Positions 16,148-24,978 of a stretch of DNA of 64,000 nucleotides are shown one piece after another. The stretch spans positions 682,001 to 746,000 of the forward strand of contig NZ_JAMZEA010000003.1 of NCBI RefSeq assembly GCF_024172125.1, read 5' to 3'. Source of the stretch: Actinomadura rupiterrae. GTDB taxonomy: Bacteria > Actinomycetota > Actinomycetes > Streptosporangiales > Streptosporangiaceae. Position 1 is the stretch's first letter; every line of letters starts with the position of its first letter. Both the position numbers and the translations under genes were made by a program. Below the pieces are notes generated by a model. It did no database searches and was not told where the DNA came from. It worked only from the letters and a program-made list of their open reading frames with translations.

Positions 16148-17452
16148 CGGGAACTTGGTGTCGAAGGCGGGCTTCAGGTCGTCCAGCCAGACCGCCTCCG
16201 GGTCGTACTTGGCGTAGAAGGGCCGGTTCACCAGCGACGAGTCGCGCGCCTGGATGAAGTGCAGCGCGAAGACCTTCTCGCCGAACAGGTCCAGGACGCC
16301 GTCCACGCAGACCTTGCCGGGCGTCGCGGACATGGACGGGCCGCGCACCGTCCGGGAGAGGCCCGACACGTTCGCGTAGGCGTCCCGGAAGATCTCGTAG
16401 GCCTCGCCCAGCGGGACGGCGAAGTAGTCCTGCGGTCCCGTGTCGCGCTCGACGAACATGTAGTAGGGCACCAGGCCCATGCGGGTCTGGGTGCGCCACA
16501 TGTCCTCCCAGACCTTCGGGTCGTCGTTGATCGTGCGGATCAGCGGGGCCTGCGTGCGGATCACCGCGCCGGTGTCCTGGATCCGGCGGCACGCCTCGGC
16601 GACCATCAGCGGCTCCAGCTCGCGCGGGTGCGTGAAGTGGGCCATGAACGCCAGGTTCTTGCCGGACCGGACGACCTGCTCGAACAGCCGCAGCATGTCG
16701 TCGGCGTCCGGGTCGGTGACGAACTTCTGCGGCCAGTACGCCAGCGACTTGGTGCCGATCCGGATCGACTCCAGCTGCTCCAGGTCGAGCAGCGGCTCGA
16801 CGTAGCGGCGCATCACCGGCTCGCCCATGATCATGGCGTCGCCGCCGGTGAACAGGACGCTGGTCACCTCGGGATGCGCGACCAGGTACTCGCGCAGCTG
16901 CGCCGGCCCGTCCCCGGCCATCTTGAGGTCGGGCTCGCCGACGAACTGCGCCCAGCGGAAGCAGTACGTGCAGTACGCGTGACAGGTCTGCCCCTGCTTG
17001 GGGAAGTAGAGCACGGTCTCGTCGTACTTGTGCTGCAGGCCCGGGATCTTCCCGTCGCCGAAGGTCGGGATGTTCAGCTCCATCTGCCCCGCCGGATGCG
17101 GGTTGAGCTTCATCCGCACCGCGTGCGCGGCGGCCTCGACCTCGGCCTTGGGCGCCTCCCGGCGCAGCAGGTCCGAGAGGTGCGCGACGTCCGCCTCCGG
17201 CAGCATGTCCTCCTGCGGGAAGACCAGCCGGTAGATCGGGTCGTCCGGCGCGGCGGACCAGTCGATGAGCTCCTCGATGACGTAGGCGTTGGTACGGAAC
17301 GGCAGGACGGTCGCCACCGCCCGTACCGCCAACTGCTGGTCCGGCGTCAGTCCGGCACGGGCGGTCAGCTCGTCCAGATGCTTCGCCGTGAAGGCGCGGA
17401 ACTTGCGACCAGTGGATCGCGTGCCGGGAGCCGCGTCGTTCACCATCGTCAC
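16136..17452 (-). CDS. KamA family radical SAM aminomutase (lysine 2,3-aminomutase-like)
   Basis: A 438-residue radical SAM protein. The cluster motif CHAYCTYC holds the three cysteines that bind the 4Fe-4S cluster, and TSVLFTGGDAMIMG follows as the GGE-like SAM-binding strand. TPGKVCVDG near the C-terminus is a plausible site for the PLP-binding lysine. The family moves an amino group between neighbouring carbons, lysine to beta-lysine in the best known case, but the substrate here is uncertain because no lysine pathway gene is nearby. GTG 17452 has AAGGAG nine bases ahead. Its stop lies within the 14-bp repeat array. Confidence 0.82.
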   Translation of the reverse strand: MTMVNDAAPGTRSTGRKFRAFTAKHLDELTARAGLTPDQQLAVRAVATVLPFRTNAYVIEELIDWSAAPDDPIYRLVFPQEDMLPEADVAHLSDLLRREAPKAEVEAAAHAVRMKLNPHPAGQMELNIPTFGDGKIPGLQHKYDETVLYFPKQGQTCHAYCTYCFRWAQFVGEPDLKMAGDGPAQLREYLVAHPEVTSVLFTGGDAMIMGEPVMRRYVEPLLDLEQLESIRIGTKSLAYWPQKFVTDPDADDMLRLFEQVVRSGKNLAFMAHFTHPRELEPLMVAEACRRIQDTGAVIRTQAPLIRTINDDPKVWEDMWRTQTRMGLVPYYMFVERDTGPQDYFAVPLGEAYEIFRDAYANVSGLSRTVRGPSMSATPGKVCVDGVLDLFGEKVFALHFIQARDSSLVNRPFYAKYDPEAVWLDDLKPAFDTKFPFEA

Positions 17453-17891
17453 GTGTGGGTACTCCTTGAGTTCAGCGGGGATGCGGGCACCGCGCCCGGG
17501 GGACGGTGATCGTCCTGGAAGCCGTACCCGCCGGGGGGTTCACTTCGTCACGGACAGTCATCGGTCGGGTCCGGGCCACCCCCATTGAAGCGCCGAAAAT
17601 CGGTTCATGCCGAATGGATACCCCCTAACCGGTACAAAGATGCAGGTCAGCGGCAGACCACCGCAGCCGTCCGGGCCAGGAGCCCCGCACCGCCACCAGA
17701 TACAACGATTACGCGGCGTAAAAGTGGCGAGCCGGTCCGCCTGCCTATGCTGGTGGGGAGATACTTGCGAAGGGAACGCCCGGTGCGAGCGGGGCGTTCG
17801 ACGCAGTACGGACGAGCAGGACGGACGACTCCGCGCGGGTGACCGCGAGCACCCAGTGCCGATGGCCGCGACCGACGCTTGAGGGGGGCCG
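17453..17891. other. 439-bp divergent intergenic region
   Basis: This separates the aminomutase from the DUF998 gene and should hold both promoters. No reading frame here has convincing codon use. A perfect 13-bp palindrome TTACGCGGCGTAA lies at 17709-17721. GAGGGGGG ahead of GTG 17892 is the ribosome-binding site of the next gene. I recognise no riboswitch or small RNA. Confidence 0.5.
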
Positions 17892-18935
17892 GTGAAAGCG
17901 ACCGGGCACGACACGCCGAACAGGCCGGAGCGGACACCCCAAGCCGACACGGACAGTCAGGACCGCCCGCCCCAAACCGGGACGGACCGACAATATCGGA
18001 CACCCCAGGCCGATACGGACGGTCAAGGCCAGGCGTCCCGAGCGGACGGTCAAGGCCGGGCGTCCCGAGCCGGGACGGACGGACGAGGCCAGGCCACCCA
18101 AGGCGGTAGGGACGGGCAAGGACGGGCCGTCCAGGCCGGTACGGACGCGGGGGATCGGGTATCGAAGGCCGACATGGCCGCGCACGAGCACGTCCCCCAC
18201 GCCGCCCCCCACGGACGCGACCGCTTGCCGACCGGGGTGGCGCCGCTGTTCGCGGCGGTGCTCGCGGCCGTGGCCGGGGTGAGCTACGCCACGTTCATGC
18301 TGGAGCACCTGCTGAGCCCCGCGCTGGACGTCGTGAACGGGTACGTGAGCGAGCTGTCCGCGCGCGACCAGCCGTACCACCTGGTCTACAGCGGCGGCGA
18401 CCTGGTCACCGGGGTGCTGTCGATCATCGTCGCGGGCACCGCGCTGGCCACGCTGCGCCGCCGGTTCTGGAGCACGCTCGGCTGGGGCTTCCTCGGGCTG
18501 TTCGGGTTCTGCGCGATCGGCGACGCGCTGTTCCCGCTGGACTGCGCGCCCAGCCTGGAGACCCGGTGCGCGCTGCGCGAGCGCGCCGACCAGGTGTCGT
18601 TCTCGCACTCCTTCCACTCGGTCACCAGCAGCGCGGTGATCGCCTGCGGTGTCGCGGCGCTGCTCACGCTGTCCATCGCGGCCCGCCGGTACGGCTGGTG
18701 GCCCGCGCTGGCCCGGTTCGGCTGGCTGCTCGCGGTCACCGAGACGGTGTTCGCGCTCGGCACCGTGGCGGCGATGCTGGCCGGCGAGTGGCTCGGCATC
18801 CTGCAGCGGATCCAGATCATCATCCTGTGCCTCGGCCTGCTCACGATCGCGTGGGCGCTGTGGACCGACTGGCGGACCGCGTGGCGCGCGCCGCACCGGC
18901 CGCCCGTCCGGGCGAAGGAGAAGACGGCCCTGTGA
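17892..18935 (+). CDS. DUF998 family membrane protein with repetitive N-terminus
   Basis: A 347-residue protein. From about residue 115 it has the DUF998 layout: six hydrophobic helices, VNGYVSELSARDQPYHLVYS after the first, and FPLDCAPSLETRC as an exposed loop with two Cys. The first 95 residues are hydrophilic and built of 11-residue units (TPQADTDGQGQ type) encoded by a 33-bp tandem array. GTG 17892 has GAGGGGGG ahead of it and includes the array; ATG 18174 after GAAGG would exclude it. The function of DUF998 proteins is unknown. It overlaps the hydrolase gene by four bases. Confidence 0.8.
   Translation: MKATGHDTPNRPERTPQADTDSQDRPPQTGTDRQYRTPQADTDGQGQASRADGQGRASRAGTDGRGQATQGGRDGQGRAVQAGTDAGDRVSKADMAAHEHVPHAAPHGRDRLPTGVAPLFAAVLAAVAGVSYATFMLEHLLSPALDVVNGYVSELSARDQPYHLVYSGGDLVTGVLSIIVAGTALATLRRRFWSTLGWGFLGLFGFCAIGDALFPLDCAPSLETRCALRERADQVSFSHSFHSVTSSAVIACGVAALLTLSIAARRYGWWPALARFGWLLAVTETVFALGTVAAMLAGEWLGILQRIQIIILCLGLLTIAWALWTDWRTAWRAPHRPPVRAKEKTAL
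17934..18158 (+). repeat. 33-bp tandem repeat x7 in the DUF998 N-terminus
   Basis: Seven units start at 17934, 17967, 18000, 18033, 18060, 18093 and 18126. All are 33 bp except the fourth (27 bp). The encoded consensus is roughly [AT]xQAGTDGQGR. It has no resemblance to the conserved part of the protein. Confidence 0.85.
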
Positions 18936-19840
18936 CGAGCGAGCGGACTTCGGTGGACCCCGGCGGGACGGACGGCCCGGTCGCGCCGGGCGGACGCATC
19001 GTGGCGGCGGGCGGCGAGCGGGTGCACGTCGTCGAGTCCGGCCCGCGGGACGCCCCGGCGCTGCTGCTCAGCACCGGCCTGGGCGGCGCCTGGTTCGACT
19101 GGGAGCCGGTCATCGGCCTCGTGGGCGACCGGTACCGGGTGATCGCTTTCGACCGTCCAGGGCTCGGGCTCAGCCCCGCGGCGCGGCGTGCGGCGAGCCT
19201 GCGGCGGGACGTGGACGTCCTCGCCGACCTCGCGCGCATGAGCGGAAGGCCGGTCACGGTCGTCGCGCACTCGATGGCCGGGTTCCACGCCGAGGCGCTG
19301 GCCCGCCTGCATCCCGAGCTCGTGCGCGCGCTCGTCCTGGTCGATCCGAGTTGCGAGGAGCGGGTCAACTGCGCGGGGTTGCGCATCAGCGCCGCCGTTC
19401 ACCCGGTGCTGCGCGCGACCGGCGCGGGTCTTGAGGCGACACGCCTTTCGCGGGTGATCGGGCCGTTCGGGCGGCGCGTCACGCTGAAACAGGTCACCGC
19501 GCGGGACGAGCCGGTCTCGCGGGACGTCGTCCGGTCCGTTTACGGGCGCGGCGCCGTGCTCGGCACCGTCCTGGCGGAGGACGTCGCGTACCGCGAGGCG
19601 GCGGCCGACCTGCTGGCGCTGCGCGCGCGGCGGCCGCTTCCGGACATCCCGCTGGAGGTGCTGACCGCGCTCGGCGACGCGGGCGACGGCGCCGAATGGT
19701 CGGGCTGCCACCGCCGCCTCGCCGGGATGTCCCCGCGCGGCCACCAGGTGGACCTTCCGGACTGCCCGCACATGGTCCAGTTCGACCGTCCCGACGCGGT
19801 CGCGGACGCGGTCGACCGAGCCCACGGAGCAACCCCGTGA
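18932..19840 (+). CDS. alpha/beta hydrolase
   Basis: A 302-residue alpha/beta hydrolase. The nucleophile elbow reads VVAHSMAGFHAE, with the serine in an H-S-M-A-G context. The oxyanion region is LLLSTGLGGAWFDW, and a candidate catalytic histidine lies in LPDCPHMVQFDRP near the C-terminus. No signal peptide is seen. GTG 18932 overlaps the DUF998 stop (GTGA), and the next gene starts with the same overlap at 19837. The substrate is unknown. Confidence 0.83.
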   Translation: MTSERTSVDPGGTDGPVAPGGRIVAAGGERVHVVESGPRDAPALLLSTGLGGAWFDWEPVIGLVGDRYRVIAFDRPGLGLSPAARRAASLRRDVDVLADLARMSGRPVTVVAHSMAGFHAEALARLHPELVRALVLVDPSCEERVNCAGLRISAAVHPVLRATGAGLEATRLSRVIGPFGRRVTLKQVTARDEPVSRDVVRSVYGRGAVLGTVLAEDVAYREAAADLLALRARRPLPDIPLEVLTALGDAGDGAEWSGCHRRLAGMSPRGHQVDLPDCPHMVQFDRPDAVADAVDRAHGATP

Positions 19841-20337
19841 CCCCGGACGCCCGCCCCCAGCCCCCGGCGCGCGATCGAGGTCAGGCGCCAGCGCGCGTCC
19901 GGCCACAGCACCCGGCGCGCGGGCGGGATCGGGGCGTGGCGTCTGCGCGGCGGGGAGCGCGCGGGTGGGGGCGGCGGGTGGGTGTGATGTTGGTCGCGTC
20001 CGCGGCCGTGGTCGCGCTGGGCGGATGCGGCGTGATGCAGCGGATCTCCGAGGGCGCCTACCGGAACGCCGTGGCGGACGGGGCGTCCGCCGACCTGCGG
20101 GCCCGGGGCGTCCGGCTGGAGGGGCGTCCGGCGTGCCAGACGCCGCCGACCGGCGCCTTCGCCGAGGTCCGCATCGACTGCACCGCGCGCACCATCGAAG
20201 GCGAGCCCGTCGAGATCAGCGGGACGGTCAGCGACGCCGACTCGTCCACCCCGCGCGAGCGGTACCAGGTGACCGTCGGCGGGCGGCTGCTGATCGACCG
20301 GGACTGCCTCGGCACCGGCTGCAAGCACTCGGCCTGA
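19837..20337 (+). CDS. small secreted lipoprotein, paralogue of the next gene
   Basis: The mature part (about 110 residues) follows a hydrophobic stretch and lipobox (VALGGC), so it should be a surface lipoprotein. It ends VTVGGRLLIDRDCLGTGC plus four residues. GTG 19837 overlaps the hydrolase stop by four bases and has GGAG seven bases ahead; GTG 19936 would give a tidier signal peptide. The extra N-terminal segment contains a Pro/Arg-rich near-duplication (PARDRG, PARGRDRG). I do not recognise a named family. Its Cys pattern matches the following protein, and the two are evidently duplicates. Confidence 0.6.
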   Translation: MTPDARPQPPARDRGQAPARVRPQHPARGRDRGVASARRGARGWGRRVGVMLVASAAVVALGGCGVMQRISEGAYRNAVADGASADLRARGVRLEGRPACQTPPTGAFAEVRIDCTARTIEGEPVEISGTVSDADSSTPRERYQVTVGGRLLIDRDCLGTGCKHSA

Positions 20338-20459
20338 CCTGCGCTTTCGCGACAGGACGCGCCGGGTCGCGGGTGAAGGGCGCGCAACGAGTCCGCATGA
20401 TCGACAAAAATCGGGGCGGCGGAGGCGTGCCCCGGCGGCCCAGCGGTGACGCTACAGCC

Positions 20460-20861
20460 GTGAAGATCACGCGGATGAAAGCCCTGGTCATGGGCACGGT
20501 AGCCGTCACCGTCACCGTCGTCGCCGCCGGTGTCGTCTACCTGACCTTCTTCAACGGCAAGGAACTGCGCTACAAGACCCAGAACGCGCTGCGGGCCGGG
20601 ACCGCGCGCTCCGGCGGGACCGAGCTGGCCCGCCGCGGCGTCGCCCTCACCTCCGGCCTGACCTGCGCGGACGAACCCGGCTGGACGAAGCGGAAGATGC
20701 GCGTCACCTGCACCTCCACCACCGCGGACCACCGCCCGGTGCAGGTGATCGGGGCGGGCGAGGACGAGACGCAGGCGCAGTACTACACGATCCTGGTCGG
20801 CGGACGTCCGATCGTGCAGAACGCCGACTGCCTCGGGACGGACTGCCGCAAGAAGCACTGA
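20460..20861 (+). CDS. small membrane-anchored extracytoplasmic protein, paralogue of the preceding gene
   Basis: About 133 residues: a short basic head, one hydrophobic segment (ALVMGTVAVTVTVVAAGVVY) and an exported domain with two Cys-rich strands. It ends YTILVGGRPIVQNADCLGTD plus CRKKH, sharing the VGGR...DCLGTxC ending with its neighbour, but anchored by a helix rather than a lipid. The start is uncertain: GTG 20460, ATG 20397 and ATG 20475 are all in frame and none has a strong ribosome-binding site. Function unknown. Confidence 0.6.
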   Translation: MKITRMKALVMGTVAVTVTVVAAGVVYLTFFNGKELRYKTQNALRAGTARSGGTELARRGVALTSGLTCADEPGWTKRKMRVTCTSTTADHRPVQVIGAGEDETQAQYYTILVGGRPIVQNADCLGTDCRKKH

Positions 20862-20993
20862 TCCGGAGGCGGGCGGGCGGCCCGTCCCCTGCGGGGGGCC
20901 GGGGCGGCGGGGGCTCGGCGATCGCTGGATACCATGCGATGAGCTGCCGCGTCGCGGTGCGGCGCGTCTCTCCCCGTCCCTTCTGGAGTGCTG

Positions 20994-22553
20994 ATGACCG
21001 GCAAAGGCGAGCAGGCACGGCCCTCGCCGGCCGGCGGCATCCGCCCCACGCCGGACGCGCGCGCACGCGAGGCCCGTCCTGACGCGCGCGCACGGGAGAA
21101 CCGTCCCAGACCGGCGCCGATCGCCGTGGACACCATGGGCGGCGACCACGCGCCGGAAGAGATCATCGACGGCGCGGTGGCCGCGTTCCGCGAGCACGGT
21201 GTCCGGGTCGTCCTGGTGGGGCAGGCGCCGCGGATCCGCGCCAGGCTCGACCTGCTCGGCATCGCCGGGGAGATCCCGATCGTGCACGCGGACGAGGCGC
21301 TCGACATGGGCGAGGGCGCGCTCGCGAGCTGGCGCAAGCCGCGCTCGTCGGTCGCGATCGCGTGCCACCTGGTCAAGCAGGGCCGCGCGTCGGCGCTGGT
21401 GTCGGCGGGCTCGACCGCGGGCGTGGTCGCGACGTCCCGGCTGCGGCTGAAGGCCCAGCAGGGCGTGATGAAGCCCGCGATCGCGGTGACGCTGCCGACG
21501 CGGCCGCGGCCGACCGTCCTGCTGGACGCGGGCGCCACCGCCGACGTGAAGCCGGAGACGCTCGTCCAGTTCGCCGCGCTCGGCACCGCCTACGCGCAGA
21601 TCAGGCTCGGCCTCGCGCGCCCGCGCGTGGGGCTGCTCAACATCGGATCCGAGGCGGGCAAGGGCAACAAGCTCGCCAAGCGCGCGCACGAGCTGCTGGT
21701 GTCCGGCCACCACGGCGTCGAGTTCGCCGGGAACGTCGAGGGCCACGACCTGCTGGCGGGCCGGGTCGACGTCATCGTCACCGACGGCTTCACCGGCAAC
21801 GTCGCGCTCAAGACGCTGGAGGGCACCGTCCGGACGGCGTTCGCCGAGATCCGCGAGGCGGTCACCTCGTCCCGGACGGCCCGCGTCGGCGCGCTGCTCC
21901 AGCGCCGCAAGCTCACCGAGCTGCGCGACCGGCTCGACTCCGACACCTACGGCGGCGGCGTCCTGCTCGGCCTGAACGGCACAGTGATCATCGCGCACGG
22001 CGCCGCCAGGGCCCGCGCCATCACCTCCGCCTGCCTGCTCGCCCACGAGCTGGCCGCGGGCCGCATCGTCGAGCGCATCCGCGACCAGGTCGCCGCCACG
22101 AAGACCTCCCGCTTCCCCCGCTGGTCCCACAACGACCGGGACACCCCCAAAGACCCCCGCGAAGCCAAGGATTCACGCGCAGGCAGGCAGTCGCGCGAAA
22201 CCCCCGACACCAAGGAACCCCGCGACCCCGGCGAAGGACGCGACTCCGGCGAAGGACGCGACCCCCAGGACGCCCGCGAAACGCGCGACATCGTCGAGCC
22301 CCGCGACACCGTCGGCCCCCGCGACGCCGCCGGACCCCGCGGCACCATCGAGCCCCGCGACGCCGCCGGAAAGACACCGGACGCCGGACAAGCGCGGGGA
22401 AATTCTCGGGGGGATGCACCCAACGTTTCCGGAGCGTCACCCGTTGTAGAGGGTGAGGACGGGCGCGGGGAGGGCTCGGACGGCGAGGCGGCGGGGCGGC
22501 CGGTGCCGGGGCGCTCGGGCGAGCGGCCCGACCGGGGGGCCGGGGGGCGCTGA
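20994..22553 (+). CDS. plsX: PlsX-like phosphate acyltransferase with repetitive ends
   Basis: The core matches PlsX, which makes acyl-phosphate from acyl-ACP for phospholipid synthesis: PIAVDTMGGDHAPEEIIDGA at the start, then LVSAGSTAGVVATSRL, GLLNIGSEAGKGN and VIVTDGFTGNVALKTLEG. ATG 20994 has GGAG five bases ahead. At 519 residues it is much longer than the usual 330-350. The excess is a 45-residue head with two 27-bp repeats and a 140-residue tail largely of hexapeptide repeats (xPRDxx). Neither extension looks folded, and no other lipid genes are adjacent. Confidence 0.85.
   Translation: MTGKGEQARPSPAGGIRPTPDARAREARPDARARENRPRPAPIAVDTMGGDHAPEEIIDGAVAAFREHGVRVVLVGQAPRIRARLDLLGIAGEIPIVHADEALDMGEGALASWRKPRSSVAIACHLVKQGRASALVSAGSTAGVVATSRLRLKAQQGVMKPAIAVTLPTRPRPTVLLDAGATADVKPETLVQFAALGTAYAQIRLGLARPRVGLLNIGSEAGKGNKLAKRAHELLVSGHHGVEFAGNVEGHDLLAGRVDVIVTDGFTGNVALKTLEGTVRTAFAEIREAVTSSRTARVGALLQRRKLTELRDRLDSDTYGGGVLLGLNGTVIIAHGAARARAITSACLLAHELAAGRIVERIRDQVAATKTSRFPRWSHNDRDTPKDPREAKDSRAGRQSRETPDTKEPRDPGEGRDSGEGRDPQDARETRDIVEPRDTVGPRDAAGPRGTIEPRDAAGKTPDAGQARGNSRGDAPNVSGASPVVEGEDGRGEGSDGEAAGRPVPGRSGERPDRGAGGR
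21051..21104 (+). repeat. 27-bp tandem repeat x2 near the plsX start
   Basis: Units 21051-21077 and 21078-21104 encode PDARAREAR and PDARARENR, just before the conserved PlsX core begins. Confidence 0.75.
22215..22367 (+). repeat. 18-bp tandem repeat x8 in the plsX tail
   Basis: Units start at 22215, 22233, 22251, 22278, 22296, 22314, 22332 and 22350, with one 9-bp interruption at 22269-22277. They encode hexapeptides such as EPRDPG, EGRDSG, EPRDTV and GPRDAA. Confidence 0.85.
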
Positions 22554-22608
22554 GCACCCCGCGGTTGCCCTAGTCGATCTTGGGGAATGGGCTTGCGACG
22601 GGGGGACG

Positions 22609-24969
22609 ATGAGCGAGGTGCAGGCCGGCGGGCTGACCGGGGAGCAGGTCCGCGAGCGGGTCGCGGCCGGGCTGGTGAACGACGTGCCGCGGCCCACCAG
22701 CCGGTCGGCCGCCGACATCGTGCGGGCGAACGTGCTCACCCGCTTCAACGCGCTGATCGGCTCGCTGTTCGTGCTGGTCATGGTGTTCGGCGAGTGGCAG
22801 GACGGGCTGTTCGGCGGGATCATCGTCGCCAACTCGGCGATCGGCGTCGTGCAGGAGCTGCGCGCCAAGCGCACCCTCGACCGGCTGGCGGTGGTCGGCG
22901 AGGCGCCGGTGCGGGTGCTGCGCGACGGCGCGGTCCGCGACCTGCACCAGCAGGAGGTGGTGCGGGACGACCTGGTCGTGCTCGGCGCCGGCGACAAGAT
23001 CGTGGTGGACGGCCCGGTCGTCTCGTCCGGCGGGCTGGAGGTGGACGAGTCGCTGCTGACCGGCGAGGCCGACCCCGTCCGCAAGGCGCCGGGCGACGAG
23101 CTGCAGTCGGGCAGCTTCGTGGTGGCGGGCTCCGGCACGTTCACCGCCGCGAAGGTCGGCGGCGACGCGTACGCGGCCCGGCTCACCGAGGAGGCCAGCC
23201 GGTTCTCGCTGTCCCGCTCGGAGCTGATGGACGGCATCAACCGGTTCCTCAAGTACGTCACCTGGCTGATCGTTCCGACCGCCATCCTGCTGTTCGCCAG
23301 CCAGTTCCGGTCGGCGGGCGGGGTGTCGAACGCGGTGGTCGGCGCGGTCGCGGGCGTGGTGACCATGGTCCCCGAGGGGCTGGTGCTGATGACCAGCATC
23401 GCGTTCGCGGTCGGCGTGGTCCGGCTGGGGCGGCGGCAGGCCCTGGTGCAGGAGCTGCCCGCGATCGAGGGCCTGGCGCGCGTGGACGTGCTGTGCCTGG
23501 ACAAGACCGGCACGCTCACCGAGCCCGGCATGGACCTGGACGAGGTCGTCGTGCTCGACGGCGACATCCCGGGCGAGCAGGCGCTCGTGGCGCTCGCGCG
23601 CGCCGATCCCGATCCGAACGCCACGATGCTGGCGGTGCGGGACGGTCTCGACACCCCCGATCCGGGCTGGGCGCCGGCGGCCGCCGTCCCGTTCTCGTCC
23701 GCGCGCAAGTGGAGCGGGGCGTCGTTCGAGCACCACGGCGCATGGGTGATCGGCGCCGCCGACGTGCTGCTCTCCCCCGCCGATCCCGCGCGGACGAAGG
23801 CCGAAGACCTGGGCTCCAGCGGCCTGCGGGTCCTCGCGCTCGCGCGGGTGCCGGACGGCGCGTTCGCCGAACCGGACGAGCTCGACGTCGCGTCCACGGC
23901 GACCCCGGCGCTCCTGGTCGTCCTGCGCCAGCGGATCCGCGCGGACGCCGGGGACACCCTCGCCTACTTCGACAAGCAGGGCGTCCAGGTCAAGGTCATC
24001 TCCGGCGACAACCCCGTCTCGGTCGGCGCGATCGCCACCTCGCTCGGTCTGAAGGGCGCCGATCACCCGGTGGACGCGCGGTCCCTGCCGTCCGACACGT
24101 CCGCGATGGCCGAGGTGATGGACCGGAACTCGGTGTTCGGCCGGGTCACCCCGCAGCAGAAGCGCGACATGGTCGCCGCGCTCCAGTCCAAGGGCCACAC
24201 GGTCGCGATGACCGGCGACGGCGTGAACGACGTCCTCGCGCTCAAGGACGCCGACCTCGGCATCGCCATGGGCTCCGGCAGCGACGCCACCCGGGCCGTC
24301 GCGCAGATCGTCCTGCTCGACGACCACTTCTCGACCCTGCCGTACGTGGTCGGCGAGGGGCGCCGGGTGCTCGGCAACATCGAGCGGGTCGCGAACCTGT
24401 TCCTCACCAAGACGGTCTACTCGATCATCCTGTCGGTGCTGGTCGGGCTCGTGCACGTCCGGTTCCCGTTCCTGCCCCGGCACCTCACCCTGATCAGCTC
24501 GCTGACCATCGGCGTCCCGGCGTTCTTCCTCGCGCTCGCGCCGAACGACGAGCGCGCCCGGCCCGGCTTCGTCCCGCGCGTGCTGCGGTTCGCGATCCCG
24601 GCCGGGATCGCCTGCGGCGTCGCGACGTTCGCGGGCTACTGGATCGCCACCCGCGACACCCGCAGCAGCTTCGAGCAGGACTCGTCCGCCGCCACGATCT
24701 CGCTGTTCCTGCTGGCCCTGTGGGTGCTGGTGCTGATCGCCCGGCCGTGGAACTGGTGGCGGCTCGGGCTGGTCGGGGCGATGGGCGCGGCCTTCGCGGT
24801 CGTCCTCGCCGTCCCGTGGCTGCGGCACTTCTTCGCGCTCCGCCCGGACGACCTCGGCAACGACCTGTCCGCGCTGGTGATCGCCGGAATAGCGGCCGTG
24901 CTGCTCACGCTCGTCCTGAAGGCCCTTAAACAGCAAACCATTACCGGTTCCACACCGCCGCGCCGATAA
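22609..24969 (+). CDS. ctpE: CtpE-like cation-translocating P-type ATPase
   Basis: A 786-residue P-type ATPase without a metal-binding head. The actuator loop reads DESLLTGEADPV, the phosphorylation motif DKTGT has Asp298, and the hinge MTGDGVND is near residue 536. The segment MVPEGLVLMTSIAFAVGVVR and the overall sequence are close to mycobacterial CtpE, reported as a calcium-uptake pump of the cell envelope. I infer the same ion but have no direct evidence. ATG 22609 follows a G-rich ribosome-binding site. It starts 55 bases after plsX and ends ten bases before argS. Confidence 0.87.
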   Translation: MSEVQAGGLTGEQVRERVAAGLVNDVPRPTSRSAADIVRANVLTRFNALIGSLFVLVMVFGEWQDGLFGGIIVANSAIGVVQELRAKRTLDRLAVVGEAPVRVLRDGAVRDLHQQEVVRDDLVVLGAGDKIVVDGPVVSSGGLEVDESLLTGEADPVRKAPGDELQSGSFVVAGSGTFTAAKVGGDAYAARLTEEASRFSLSRSELMDGINRFLKYVTWLIVPTAILLFASQFRSAGGVSNAVVGAVAGVVTMVPEGLVLMTSIAFAVGVVRLGRRQALVQELPAIEGLARVDVLCLDKTGTLTEPGMDLDEVVVLDGDIPGEQALVALARADPDPNATMLAVRDGLDTPDPGWAPAAAVPFSSARKWSGASFEHHGAWVIGAADVLLSPADPARTKAEDLGSSGLRVLALARVPDGAFAEPDELDVASTATPALLVVLRQRIRADAGDTLAYFDKQGVQVKVISGDNPVSVGAIATSLGLKGADHPVDARSLPSDTSAMAEVMDRNSVFGRVTPQQKRDMVAALQSKGHTVAMTGDGVNDVLALKDADLGIAMGSGSDATRAVAQIVLLDDHFSTLPYVVGEGRRVLGNIERVANLFLTKTVYSIILSVLVGLVHVRFPFLPRHLTLISSLTIGVPAFFLALAPNDERARPGFVPRVLRFAIPAGIACGVATFAGYWIATRDTRSSFEQDSSAATISLFLLALWVLVLIARPWNWWRLGLVGAMGAAFAVVLAVPWLRHFFALRPDDLGNDLSALVIAGIAAVLLTLVLKALKQQTITGSTPPRR

Positions 24970-24978
24970 CCTTGAGAC

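Noticed and set aside
17453..17891. A riboswitch upstream of the aminomutase
   Set aside because: I looked for a structured leader on the minus strand but saw no recognisable lysine or cobalamin element.
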